Shown: positions 1 through 6,493 of the stretch, piece by piece
Layout of the letters: every line of letters begins with the position of its first letter
Numbering within the stretch: the stretch's first letter is position 1
Assembly: GCA_021791775.1 (NCBI GenBank)
Contig: JAJYVY010000019.1
Span: 1 to 13,824, forward strand
Origin: Microcaldota archaeon
Lineage (GTDB): Archaea > Micrarchaeota > Micrarchaeia > Micrarchaeales > Micrarchaeaceae
DNA length: 13,824 bases
Direction of reading: 5' to 3'
Position numbers and translations under genes: made by a program
The notes under the pieces: model-generated
What the model saw: the letters and a program-made list of their open reading frames with translations, nothing else
Told to the model about the DNA's origin: nothing
The model's database searches: none

Positions 1-755
1 AGAGTGGCGGCGCCAACGAATATAACCATGCCGATTATTGTCGCTATTGCATCTATCCACATCGGATATGTAGAAAAATGCACCAGCGCGCCTCTCATGC
101 CGTCTATAGAGTAGAACAGGGGGTCTATGTGCGCCAGGCCGTTGAGCCATATGGGTAGGGAGGAGCTGACGGGAAAGAGCGCGCTGGAAAGGAAGAAAAG
201 TGGCATCACAAGGAAGTTTATGAGGACCTGGAAGCTCTCTATGTTGTTGATCAACGCGGCTATTATCAGTCCCATCGCAACGAATGTCGCAGCTGCCATG
301 AGCATGAAAAGTATCGCCTCTATGACCCCGACTGCAGAGAGGCTGCCTATAGGTATAATCCCAAAAACTACCACTATTACGAGTATTATGAGTGCAGTGA
401 ATACGGCTATGGTGCTGCTGCCGGCTATTTTCCCAAGCACTATGCTGAATCTAGATATAGGCGCGACAAGTATCTCCTTGAGAAAACCGAACTGCTTGTC
501 CCAGATCACGCTCACTCCTGCGAAAATAGAGCTGAAGAGTATCACCATCCCTATGAGGCCTGGCGAAACGAAAGTCAAGTACGGAATGCCGCTGCTTCCT
601 ACGTGCAATGCGAATGCACTGCCCAGGCCGACACCGACTATGGCAAGCCAGATGAGAGGCTGCCCCCCGCTGCCTATCATCCTGGATTTCGACTTCAGGA
701 ACCTTTTCATCTCCCTGAGCCATATGGTGTATGCTGCATCAAGCGTGCCTGTCAT
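1..755 (-). CDS. ABC-2 type transporter permease (C-terminus cut by window edge)
   Basis: This is the membrane subunit of an ABC exporter in the DrrB/ABC-2 class. About 251 codons are visible and the frame is still open at base 1, so the C-terminus is missing. My translation starts MTGTLDAAYTIWLREMKRFL, the usual cytoplasmic lead-in of ABC-2 permeases. Hydrophobic segments follow at about 33-52, 58-84, 113-134, 140-168, 174-196 and 232-251. The loop at residues 88-108 (GFLKEILVAPISRFSIVLGK) is the conserved coupling region of the family. The ATG at 755-753 overlaps the stop codon of the upstream ATPase (ATGA) and is preceded by a purine-rich GGGGGGAGAAG ribosome binding site, which supports translational coupling. 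Substrate unknown; family members export drugs, lipids or polysaccharides. Family call strong, substrate not claimed. Confidence 0.93.
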   Translation of the reverse strand, partial: MTGTLDAAYTIWLREMKRFLKSKSRMIGSGGQPLIWLAIVGVGLGSAFALHVGSSGIPYLTFVSPGLIGMVILFSSIFAGVSVIWDKQFGFLKEILVAPISRFSIVLGKIAGSSTIAVFTALIILVIVVVFGIIPIGSLSAVGVIEAILFMLMAAATFVAMGLIIAALINNIESFQVLINFLVMPLFFLSSALFPVSSSLPIWLNGLAHIDPLFYSIDGMRGALVHFSTYPMWIDAIATIIGMVIFVGAAT

Positions 756-1804
756 CTTCTCCCCCCTCTGCTGAATTTCGCCCAGGCGGATCCTGCTTCC
801 GCACCCTCCTCGCGGATCCCTCTGCCTGTAAGGCTTATGAATACGTCTTCAAGGCTCGGCCTTTTTATTGTTGTATAATCCAGCTCTATCTTATTGGAAT
901 CTGCGATTTTTGCTATCAGCGGTATTACCCTAGACCCGTCCTTTGTGGATATCTCAAGGCCATCTGTGGTCTCTTTTATGCTTTTTATGAAATTCCTATT
1001 CTCCAGCAGCCTACAAAGCTCTTTTTTCTTTGCCGCCCCGACCCGCACAATGTCGCCGCCCAGGGAGGTTTTCAGCGCTTCGGGGGTTCCAGTTTTTATT
1101 ATTTTACCATGGTCGATCACGGCAAGGCGGTCGCAAAGGATGTCCGCCTCCTCCAGGTAGTGGGTGGTTAGTATTATAGTCAATCCCTGCTCCTTGTTCA
1201 ATTTTATTATGTAGTCCCAAATCTTCCTCCTGGTTTGCGGGTCTAGACCGAGGGTTGGCTCGTCGAGGAACAGCACCTTCGGGTGGTGTATAAAACCTCG
1301 CGCGATTTCAAGCCTCCTTCTCATGCCTCCGGAGAATGTGCTCACCAGAGCATCCGCCTTGTCTGATAGTTCGACCAGTTTCAATACATTCGAAATTATC
1401 TCCTTCTTGCCCTCTTTGACATTGTACAGCCTTGCGTGGAAATCCAGGTTCTCCCATGCGGTAAGCTGATCATCCAAAGACGGGTCCTGGAAAACTATCC
1501 CTATCATCTGCCGCGCGGTGTCCTTGGATTTCAGTACGTCTACTCCGTAGAGCTTTATCGAGCCCGAGGTATGGCTGAGTGTAGTGGTTATCATAGATAT
1601 TGTTGTTGTCTTGCCGGCCCCATTCGGCCCAAGCAGCCCGAATATCTCGCCGGCTTTTACCGAGAAAGAGATCCCCTTTACTGCAGTGAAGCTGCCGAAT
1701 CTCTTCACAAGGTCTTTCACCGCTATCGCATCCTGGGATCCGCCTTTGGAGTCAGCCCTGCTGCGCCTGCCGAAAGGATAGTCGGATTCCGAATTGTGCA
1801 GCAT
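752..1804 (-). CDS. ABC transporter ATP-binding protein, DrrA/ABC-2 exporter type
   Basis: This 350-aa nucleotide-binding subunit would power the permease encoded just downstream. Visible motifs are Walker A GPNGAGKTT (59-67), Q-loop Gln106 (VFQDP), signature FSGGMRRRLEIAR (157-169), Walker B VLFLDEPT (177-184), D-loop LGLD and the switch His215 (TTHYLEEAD). After the ATPase core (about 27-245) comes a roughly 80-residue C-terminal domain of the kind found in DrrA-like exporters, ending in SLEDVFISLTG, then a charged Gly/Ala/Arg tail. The first 25 residues are a polar extension not needed for the fold. ATG 1804 is the first start after an in-frame stop. I see no clear Shine-Dalgarno, so a start further in, such as the GTG at codon 29, is possible but would clip the domain. 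Substrate cannot be read from sequence. Confidence 0.96.
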   Translation of the reverse strand: MLHNSESDYPFGRRSRADSKGGSQDAIAVKDLVKRFGSFTAVKGISFSVKAGEIFGLLGPNGAGKTTTISMITTTLSHTSGSIKLYGVDVLKSKDTARQMIGIVFQDPSLDDQLTAWENLDFHARLYNVKEGKKEIISNVLKLVELSDKADALVSTFSGGMRRRLEIARGFIHHPKVLFLDEPTLGLDPQTRRKIWDYIIKLNKEQGLTIILTTHYLEEADILCDRLAVIDHGKIIKTGTPEALKTSLGGDIVRVGAAKKKELCRLLENRNFIKSIKETTDGLEISTKDGSRVIPLIAKIADSNKIELDYTTIKRPSLEDVFISLTGRGIREEGAEAGSAWAKFSRGGRR

Positions 1805-2087
1805 GCGATCACAAATAAATTCAGGATATTCATCTGGGCAGTCGGATTGATCCCGCTTTCAGGGACCGCTCCAAGAAACACCTGTCATATGCCTTGCAAA
1901 GCCGGGATGTGGTCTTTTTCAAGACACCGCAGCATTTACGCATAAGGTTAATACTAGAGCATTATGAAAGTATAAAAAGACGAACGGTAATAGATGATTA
2001 GCGGAGAAAATATTCCGGCCGTGCGGCATTGCCGCCAGGCCTGAAAATATAGCAGTTGGAAAGCGATTATTTAACACATGCGATTGC
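1805..2087. other. Divergent intergenic region, ABC operon / AMMECR1 gene
   Basis: These 283 bases separate the leftward ABC operon from the rightward AMMECR1 gene. On the minus strand a TATA-like TTTTTATA (1978-1971) lies about 31 nt before a 37-codon open frame (1943-1830, starting MRKCCGVLKKTTSR, four Cys). It ends 25 nt before the ATPase start, and I cannot tell whether it is translated. On the plus strand, GGCC/GGCC and GCGGC/GCCGC arms at 2017-2041 form a hairpin with a 3-nt loop and a 2x2 internal loop, 46 nt before the AMMECR1 start. AAATATA near 2045 or ATTATTTAA at 2066-2074 could be that gene's TATA element. Confidence 0.45.
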
Positions 2088-2699
2088 ATGCACACTTATT
2101 CCATAGATGAAGGAAAGAGACTGGTTGCTGCAGCGCGCAACGCCATAGAGCTTTCGCTGAAAATGCCGAATTTTGAAAAAGGGCTTGTAAAAAATGCGGT
2201 AAACGACCTGATGTACAACGACGGCGTCTTTGTTACGATAGAGCACTACCCGGGTAGAACCCTGCGCGGGTGCATAGGGTTCCCCAGGGCTGTAGCCCCT
2301 ATCAAGGAGGGGGTGGTTGATGCGGCTGTGGCAGCAGCATTTGAGGATCCCAGATTCGTTCCCGTATCACATAAAGAGCTGGATCAGATAGTGATAGAGG
2401 TGAGCACTCTTAGCGAACCAAAGCCCATAGGGGGGAGGGCGGAGCTCAGGAGCAGGAAGGTAAAAGTAGGCAGGGATGGCCTCATAGTGAAATATGGGTT
2501 TCACGAAGGGCTACTCCTTCCGATAGTCGCAGTGGAGCAGGGCTGGAATTCAAAGAGGTTCCTTGAAGAGACCTGCATCAAGGCCGGGATAGACCAGAGC
2601 ATGTGGATGCAGCAGGGCGTCAACGTCTATACCTTCCAGACGCAGGTGTTCAGGGAGGAAAGCCCGGGAGGCAGAGTAGTAGAAGTTACACTTAAATAA
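2088..2699 (+). CDS. AMMECR1 family protein
   Basis: This 203-aa protein has about the usual length of archaeal AMMECR1-domain proteins. The diagnostic motif LRGCIG is at residues 59-64. It is followed by FEDPRFVPVSHKELDQIVIE (85-104), the characteristic PIG motif after LSEPK, GLIVKYGFHEGLLLP, and a late FLEETCIKAG segment near 154-163 with a conserved Cys. The family is found in archaea, bacteria and eukaryotes, has a compact alpha/beta fold, and has no agreed biochemical activity. In some archaea it neighbours Memo and radical-SAM genes, but none is in this window. ATG 2088 is the first good start; another ATG at 2078 is out of frame. The last codons, CTT AAA TAA, double as a probable TATA box for the tRNA-Ile 22 nt downstream. 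Family assignment is firm; function is not. Confidence 0.95.
   Translation: MHTYSIDEGKRLVAAARNAIELSLKMPNFEKGLVKNAVNDLMYNDGVFVTIEHYPGRTLRGCIGFPRAVAPIKEGVVDAAVAAAFEDPRFVPVSHKELDQIVIEVSTLSEPKPIGGRAELRSRKVKVGRDGLIVKYGFHEGLLLPIVAVEQGWNSKRFLEETCIKAGIDQSMWMQQGVNVYTFQTQVFREESPGGRVVEVTLK
2691..2699 (+). promoter_or_regulatory. Probable TATA box of tRNA-Ile, inside the AMMECR1 stop region
   Basis: CTTAAATAA starts 31 nt before the first base of the tRNA, about the spacing expected for an archaeal TATA box. It is made of the last two sense codons plus the stop codon of the upstream gene. The tRNA-His gene has almost the same element (CTTAAATAG) in the same situation at 8964-8972. Confidence 0.55.
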
Positions 2700-2721
2700 C
2701 TGCTGCACAAATTCTTATCAT

Positions 2722-2833
2722 GGGCCCGTAGCTTACCCGCACCGTAACTGTTGTTCTTGTGCGGGGCTAAAAGTCCGGTTGGAGCGCTCGACTGATAATC
2801 GAGAGGCCGGGAGTTCAAATCTCCCCGGGCCCA
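2722..2833 (+). tRNA. tRNA-Ile (anticodon GAU) with a 37-nt intron in the D-loop
   Basis: With the insert removed this is a standard 75-nt tRNA. The acceptor stem GGGCCCG pairs fully with CGGGCCC (2826-2832), followed by discriminator A73. The D-stem is GCTT/GAGC. The anticodon stem CTCGA/TCGAG encloses CTGATAA, with anticodon GAT at 2794-2796. The T-stem GGGAG/CTCCC encloses TTCAAAT. No CCA is encoded. The D-loop would read A-GTCC-GG-TTG but is interrupted by 37 nt. The anticodon CAU/GAU ambiguity seen with tRNA-Met does not arise, because the anticodon is plainly GAU. Confidence 0.95.
2735..2771 (+). other. tRNA intron at position 13/14 with relaxed bulge-helix-bulge
   Basis: Seven pairs CCCGCAC/GTGCGGG (2736-2742 with 2759-2765) close a 16-nt loop. 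They stack on four pairs TAGC/GCTA (2729-2732 with 2766-2769). The 3-nt bulges TTA (2733-2735) and AAA (2770-2772) lie on opposite sides of the four-pair helix, as in an archaeal bulge-helix-bulge. Cutting after the second base of each bulge removes 2735-2771 and restores a normal D-loop. The outer helix of the motif does not form (CCCG against GTCC), so the site is a relaxed form. Splicing of such sites is known for endonucleases with broad specificity, including that of ARMAN archaea. The boundaries could shift by one base. Confidence 0.85.
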
Positions 2834-2894
2834 TCGCTTGTTTGGAGGTAATAAATAAATAGGTGAAGGTTCCCATTTTTATAACGGTGCTAGG

Positions 2895-4442
2895 ATGGCG
2901 GATGCGGGCGATGTTGAAGAGACAGAGAAAGGAGGAGCAGCAGCCGCACCCCAAGTTAACGAAAAGGCAAAAGCGCACTGGAAGGCCGGCAACTCTTTTT
3001 TTGAAACAAGCAAAATGCAGGAGGCCATAGCAGAGTACAATGAAGCGGTAAACATAGACCCGAAGTATGCGGATGCCTATTTTAACAGGGCGCTGACATA
3101 TAGGATACTGCAGGAGTATGACCTCGCCCAGAGGGATCTTGAGAAGGTCATGGAGCTTCAACCGAAGAGCTGGGACGCCCCTCTACTCATAGGCGACATG
3201 TCGGAATCGAAGAATGACCTCCTGGGGGCGAAGTTCTGGTACGAGAAATCGCTAGCCAACAATCCCAATTATGCAGAAGCGAAGACGAGACTGCAGAACA
3301 TCGATGCCATAATGCACGCAGATATGAAGATGCCTGCAGGCTTCCCATCGGGCTCCGGTATAAAGTCATCTACGGCCTACAAACCAGCCCAAGCCGAACA
3401 AAAGACCGTAATTGAAGATGGCCAGATAAAGAGACTCGCATTCTATAAATCGGACAGCAACTTCGGGAAGGTCGCAGGTCTCGAAAAAATAAAACAATAC
3501 CTGACAGAAAACGTGGTGCTTGCGATAAAAACCCCCGCTCTTTTCAAGAAATACGGAAAGCAGCTAGGCCTGGGCCTCATACTGTATGGCCCCCCTGGAG
3601 TCGGAAAGACTTACATAGTCAATGCACTTGCCGGAGAGGCGGATGCGAAGGTGTTCGTGGCGCAAATCAACCAGATAATAGATATGTACACGGGAAACAC
3701 CGAAAAGAACCTACATGCAATCTTCGAGGCAGCGAGAGATAACACGCCGTGCATATTGGTGTTTGACGAGCTTGACGCCCTTGGCGTGAAGCGTGGAGGG
3801 GGAGGCGGCGAACAGAGCACTGCGATGAGGTCGGCGATAAATCAATTCCTTGTGGAGATGAACGGCCTTGAGAAGAACCCGGAAGGGATATTCGTGGTTG
3901 GGACTACCAACCAACCGTGGGACATCGACCCCGCGCTCAAGAGGAGCGGCAGGTTCGGTGACAGGATATATGTCGGACCGCCAACATATAAAGAGAGAGT
4001 TGCGATGCTGAAGCTGGAGACAAAGAACAAGCCTAAAGGCTTCATAAATTATGGAAGGCTTGCCAGGGCAACAACAGGATATTCACCAGCTGACATAAAG
4101 AAAGTGGTCGACAAGGCGGCCATGCGGCCATTGCTGCACGAGTACACTACGCGTGCGGAGCGAAAGCTAACGACAGGGGATATAATTGCCGTGCTGAAGA
4201 ACAAGGACGAAAATGGCAGCTCTCTGGATGAATGGTACTCGATGGTCAAAAAGGACGTTATAAGCAAGACTGAAACGCAGATAGTAGACGGCAAGAAGCA
4301 GGAGATAGTGAAGGAGGGAAAACTTGACGCGCAGGAAAAGGTGCTTTACAAGAAAATGATAAAAGACATAAAGAAGAACACGAACTCTTCTAGGATATTC
4401 ATGAAGAAAATGGCGAGATGGTGGGCCACCCATGTCTTCTGA
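2895..4442 (+). CDS. TPR-containing AAA+ ATPase (Cdc48/Vps4-like single AAA module)
   Basis: A 515-aa protein with a TPR region (about 22-135) joined to one AAA module (about 185-435). The first two TPR repeats are clear: AKAHWKAGNSFFETSKMQEA and YADAYFNRALTYRILQEYDL. Walker A is GPPGVGKT (232-239), Walker B ILVFDELD (287-294), sensor 1 Asn339 in GTTNQP, Arg residues 350 and 353 are finger candidates (KRSGRFGDRIYV), and GYSPADI (395-401) is the sensor-2 region. A Gly-rich loop (301-305) follows Walker B. The C-terminal 80 residues are Lys-rich and end in an aromatic segment (MARWWATHVF). AAA proteins of this clade thread or remodel protein substrates as hexamers, and the TPRs would be the adaptor-binding part in place of the Cdc48 N-domain or MIT domain. 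The ATPase call is strong; substrate and process are unknown. Confidence 0.93.
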   Translation: MADAGDVEETEKGGAAAAPQVNEKAKAHWKAGNSFFETSKMQEAIAEYNEAVNIDPKYADAYFNRALTYRILQEYDLAQRDLEKVMELQPKSWDAPLLIGDMSESKNDLLGAKFWYEKSLANNPNYAEAKTRLQNIDAIMHADMKMPAGFPSGSGIKSSTAYKPAQAEQKTVIEDGQIKRLAFYKSDSNFGKVAGLEKIKQYLTENVVLAIKTPALFKKYGKQLGLGLILYGPPGVGKTYIVNALAGEADAKVFVAQINQIIDMYTGNTEKNLHAIFEAARDNTPCILVFDELDALGVKRGGGGGEQSTAMRSAINQFLVEMNGLEKNPEGIFVVGTTNQPWDIDPALKRSGRFGDRIYVGPPTYKERVAMLKLETKNKPKGFINYGRLARATTGYSPADIKKVVDKAAMRPLLHEYTTRAERKLTTGDIIAVLKNKDENGSSLDEWYSMVKKDVISKTETQIVDGKKQEIVKEGKLDAQEKVLYKKMIKDIKKNTNSSRIFMKKMARWWATHVF

Positions 4443-4456
4443 TCCTGCCGGCACAA

Positions 4457-4567
4457 TCAGTCAGTATAAACGATCTGCCAGGAGTTCTCCCCGCTCTTTA
4501 TTACCTTAACCCTCCTCTCCTTTCCATCTGAATCGTTCACGATTTTCGGCAATTTTATTGATGCCAT
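4457..4567 (-). CDS. Possible small protein of 36 residues, unknown function
   Basis: The frame reads MASIKLPKIVNDSDGKERRV and then KVIKSGENSWQIVYTD, ending in TGA 14 nt past the convergent AAA ATPase gene. Codons (ATA, AGG, AAG, GGA) match the neighbours. A TTTAAA element (4586-4591) sits about 21 nt before the ATG on the minus strand, near the leaderless spacing seen elsewhere in the window. The product is basic and beta-prone (alternating KVKVIK and QIVYTD), with no signal peptide or membrane segment. I recognise no family. A chance ORF of 36 codons is quite possible, so this stays a candidate. Confidence 0.35.
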   Translation of the reverse strand: MASIKLPKIVNDSDGKERRVKVIKSGENSWQIVYTD

Positions 4568-4595
4568 GTCGTTACCATGTTATAGTTTAAATGGA

Positions 4596-4621
4596 GGGCG
4601 TACGGCTTTCGCCGCACGCCC
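4596..4621 (+). other. GC-rich hairpin in A/T-rich intergenic DNA
   Basis: GGGCGT (4596-4601) pairs with ACGCCC (4616-4621), and CGGC (4603-4606) pairs with GCCG (4611-4614). There is one A/C mismatch between the helices and a TTTC loop, giving ten G/C-rich pairs. It could be an RNA element, a terminator-like fold of the minus-strand transcript, or part of a small RNA. No family recognised. Confidence 0.5.
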
Positions 4622-4833
4622 GGATGGGTTTGGGACTTTATAAGACGTTAGAAACCAGCGCAATATCTGATCGCGTCACCAGCTTTACATTAATATTATG
4701 GACGAGCCCATATATATATGGTTTGCATGCATATCGATTATTATGCTTAAGTTTATAGAGGAATAAGATAATAAATTTCATATATAGATAAAAGTAAGAT
4801 AATTTTATGAGTTTTAAAGTAATATACCAAAAG

Positions 4834-4846
4834 AATTATATATTTA
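4834..4846 (+). promoter_or_regulatory. TATA box of the Lrp-like regulator gene, leaderless
   Basis: AATTATATATTTA is centred about 25 nt before the ATG at 4865 and preceded by a purine-rich AAAAG (BRE-like). There is no Shine-Dalgarno. The spacing predicts a transcript that starts at or next to the start codon. Confidence 0.7.
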
Positions 4847-4864
4847 GATATACGCTAATACATT

Positions 4865-6199
4865 ATGCCAAAAAAAAGAGGGTACCCTGAAGCCGTGCAG
4901 GTCGGGCTCGAGGAGCTTAGGGCCAAGCTGCATAGGAAGATTTCCATATCTGTAATTCGTGGGAGGCACTGCCTATACGAGTACAAATACATTGATGACA
5001 AAGAGACAGGCGGCAGAACAAAGAAACAATTCTACATAGGCTGGATGGACACAAATGGAAGGTTCAATCCCGCAAAGCACAGGAAGGATTATACCAGGGC
5101 CGCAACTATCGAAGAATATTTGGATTCTAGATCATTTCGCTCAAATCCGCAGTATGCATTGGCTCACCCTTCGAAAATCGACAGGGATATACTTAAAGAG
5201 CTGAGCATGAACGCCAGAATAACGATGCCAGAACTGGCAAAAAAGCTCGGAATAAGCAGCGGGTCGGCGGCCTACAGGGTCAACAAGCTGATAAGGCTCT
5301 ACAAAATAGAAAAAACTCTAGAGATATATCCAGAAAGGTTCGGCTTCGTGAGGTTCATAATCACCGCAAAGTTCTACGGCAAGATTCCGGATCCCAAGGA
5401 TTTAAGGGTGCTTCTAGAAAGCGAGCCCAGGGTGCAGCTCGCGGCGTTGATGAAGGGCGACCTCGACCTTCTCATATACATAATCGTAGAGAACACCACG
5501 CTATTGGAGCAGATAATCTACAAAATAAGATCTGATAGAATATTCGCCGGGAGCAGCTCGGTGTGGAACATAGGGTATCTGAGGGAGACTTATGGATATG
5601 TGCCGCTGAGGGACGCTTTCTTCAAGTTACTTGAATCTAGGATATGGATGAGAAGCAGGGATTCGCCGAGAAGGGGCAGGGACCAGCTGCTCATGAGGGA
5701 GTATGCGACTTTGAAAGATATGAACTCCGATTCTGGCATGGATTTCATAGAAATAGACGAGAGGCATGGGCTTAACAGGGGAAGCGCGCAGTATACATTC
5801 CACCACCTTATAGAAAGAGGGCTGATAGAAAAAGCCACGATAAAGATGGGCGACCTGCCCATGAGGTTTTCGATGTACTTGCAAATGCGGCAGACTGACG
5901 TGGTAGCGTTCGCTGGAAGCAGGACAGCATACTTCGCCAGCATAGTAGAGGACGCAGATACGCCCACGAACAGGTATGCCCTGGTTGGCGATGTATCGGC
6001 CCCATATGGCATAGCATTCCTGATGCCTGTATTCGAATACAGCGCAGACATGGCATCATTGCTGGGCAGCACGATAAAGGGCGTAGAAATCGAGAGTTCT
6101 ATAATACTAGAGTATATAGTAGGCTATCCTGGGTTCAGGAGATTCGATAACAATCAGTCTCCGCAGGCTAAGATATTAAAGGATATGACACACACCTAG
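4865..6199 (+). CDS. Two-module Lrp/AsnC-like transcription regulator with an extra N-terminal domain
   Basis: A 444-aa protein, about three times the length of a typical Lrp. Residues 104-152 form a clear Lrp winged helix: KIDRDILKELSMNARITMPE then LAKKLGISSGSAAYRVNKL. A RAM-like alpha/beta segment follows (about 160-235, with LMKGDLDLLIYIIVEN). A second, weaker HTH lies at about 272-325 (IDERHGLNRGSAQYTFHHLI), followed by a second sensor-like segment (about 330-420). The first 75 residues are separate: GRHCLYEYKYIDDKETGGRT and KKQFYIGWMDTNGRF resemble the YVYE...K...K..YIG...G module at the N-terminus of some transposases, which would fit nucleic-acid contact (pattern memory, not a search). 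Single-chain duplication suggests an internal pseudo-dimer. The long A/T-rich palindromic upstream region suggests autoregulation. Regulator class likely; ligand and targets unknown. Confidence 0.8.
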   Translation: MPKKRGYPEAVQVGLEELRAKLHRKISISVIRGRHCLYEYKYIDDKETGGRTKKQFYIGWMDTNGRFNPAKHRKDYTRAATIEEYLDSRSFRSNPQYALAHPSKIDRDILKELSMNARITMPELAKKLGISSGSAAYRVNKLIRLYKIEKTLEIYPERFGFVRFIITAKFYGKIPDPKDLRVLLESEPRVQLAALMKGDLDLLIYIIVENTTLLEQIIYKIRSDRIFAGSSSVWNIGYLRETYGYVPLRDAFFKLLESRIWMRSRDSPRRGRDQLLMREYATLKDMNSDSGMDFIEIDERHGLNRGSAQYTFHHLIERGLIEKATIKMGDLPMRFSMYLQMRQTDVVAFAGSRTAYFASIVEDADTPTNRYALVGDVSAPYGIAFLMPVFEYSADMASLLGSTIKGVEIESSIILEYIVGYPGFRRFDNNQSPQAKILKDMTHT

Positions 6200-6447
6200 C
6201 ACAAGGCAGATGTGCACCTAAGAATTATATTTACGTAGTGTCCTTGTCTGCTTCTCCGTCTCCCATGCATTACACCTGTTGAAAATTCAGTGAGAAGTAT
6301 TAAAAGGCTTCCTATCCGGAAGCGTTACAGGATTACATGGCTAAAATGGCCTTCAAGGCATATCATCAATGGCCATATTCAATAGCCCTGGCCCCCTTAG
6401 CAATGCGAACGGAGGAGCCCACACCATTCATTGGCGGGGAATGTCAT
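6200..6447. other. Intergenic region left of the accessory block
   Basis: About 250 bases with no convincing gene. A perfect 6-bp hairpin GCTTCC-TATCC-GGAAGC lies at 6307-6323 after a TATTAAAA run. An 87-codon plus-strand frame starting at 6337 runs into the antisense of the nucleotidyltransferase gene and looks accidental. The region would be the original chromosome flank if R1 marks the outer end of an integrated block. Confidence 0.4.
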
Positions 6448-6484
6448 GTTAAAGGCCTTAGCCGGGATGCCACGCCATCGGGCT
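6448..6484 (-). repeat. R1: att-like repeat sharing the tRNA-His 3' end
   Basis: Matches R2 at 34 of 37 positions without gaps. On the plus strand, 6453-6467 (AGGCCTTAGCCGGGA) is identical to 8866-8880 at the 3' end of the tRNA-His gene, in the same orientation. Read on the minus strand it folds as AGCC/GGCT plus GATG/CATC around a GCGTGG loop, followed by the palindrome AAGGCCTT. It begins 9 nt past the stop codon of the nucleotidyltransferase gene. Confidence 0.85.
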
Positions 6485-6493
6485 GCCCCCTCT

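Larger units (their letters stand above)
4443..4864. other. Long non-coding / control region before the Lrp-like gene
   Basis: These 422 bases hold no gene longer than about 40 codons. From left to right: a possible 36-codon minus-strand gene (4457-4567), a GC-rich hairpin (4596-4621), then a strongly A/T-rich tract from about 4660. The tract carries the palindrome CCATATATATATGG (4708-4721), TGCATGCA (4724-4731) and several TATA-like runs. The last TATA box serves the regulator gene at 4865. I see no tRNA or rRNA here. Confidence 0.6.

Noticed and set aside
127..774. 215-codon plus-strand frame
   Set aside because: It is antisense to a permease frame with clear ABC-2 motifs and an ATGA overlap with the ATPase gene; its own product has no recognisable feature.
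1436..1945. 169-codon plus-strand frame
   Set aside because: Lies antisense across the conserved ABC ATPase core; no start signal and no domain.
6339..6356. Possible extra inverted repeat copy (GGCTAAAATGGCCTTCAA)
   Set aside because: Resembles the inverted repeat core only with a 3-nt insertion and a mismatch, and the rest of the unit is absent; may be chance.
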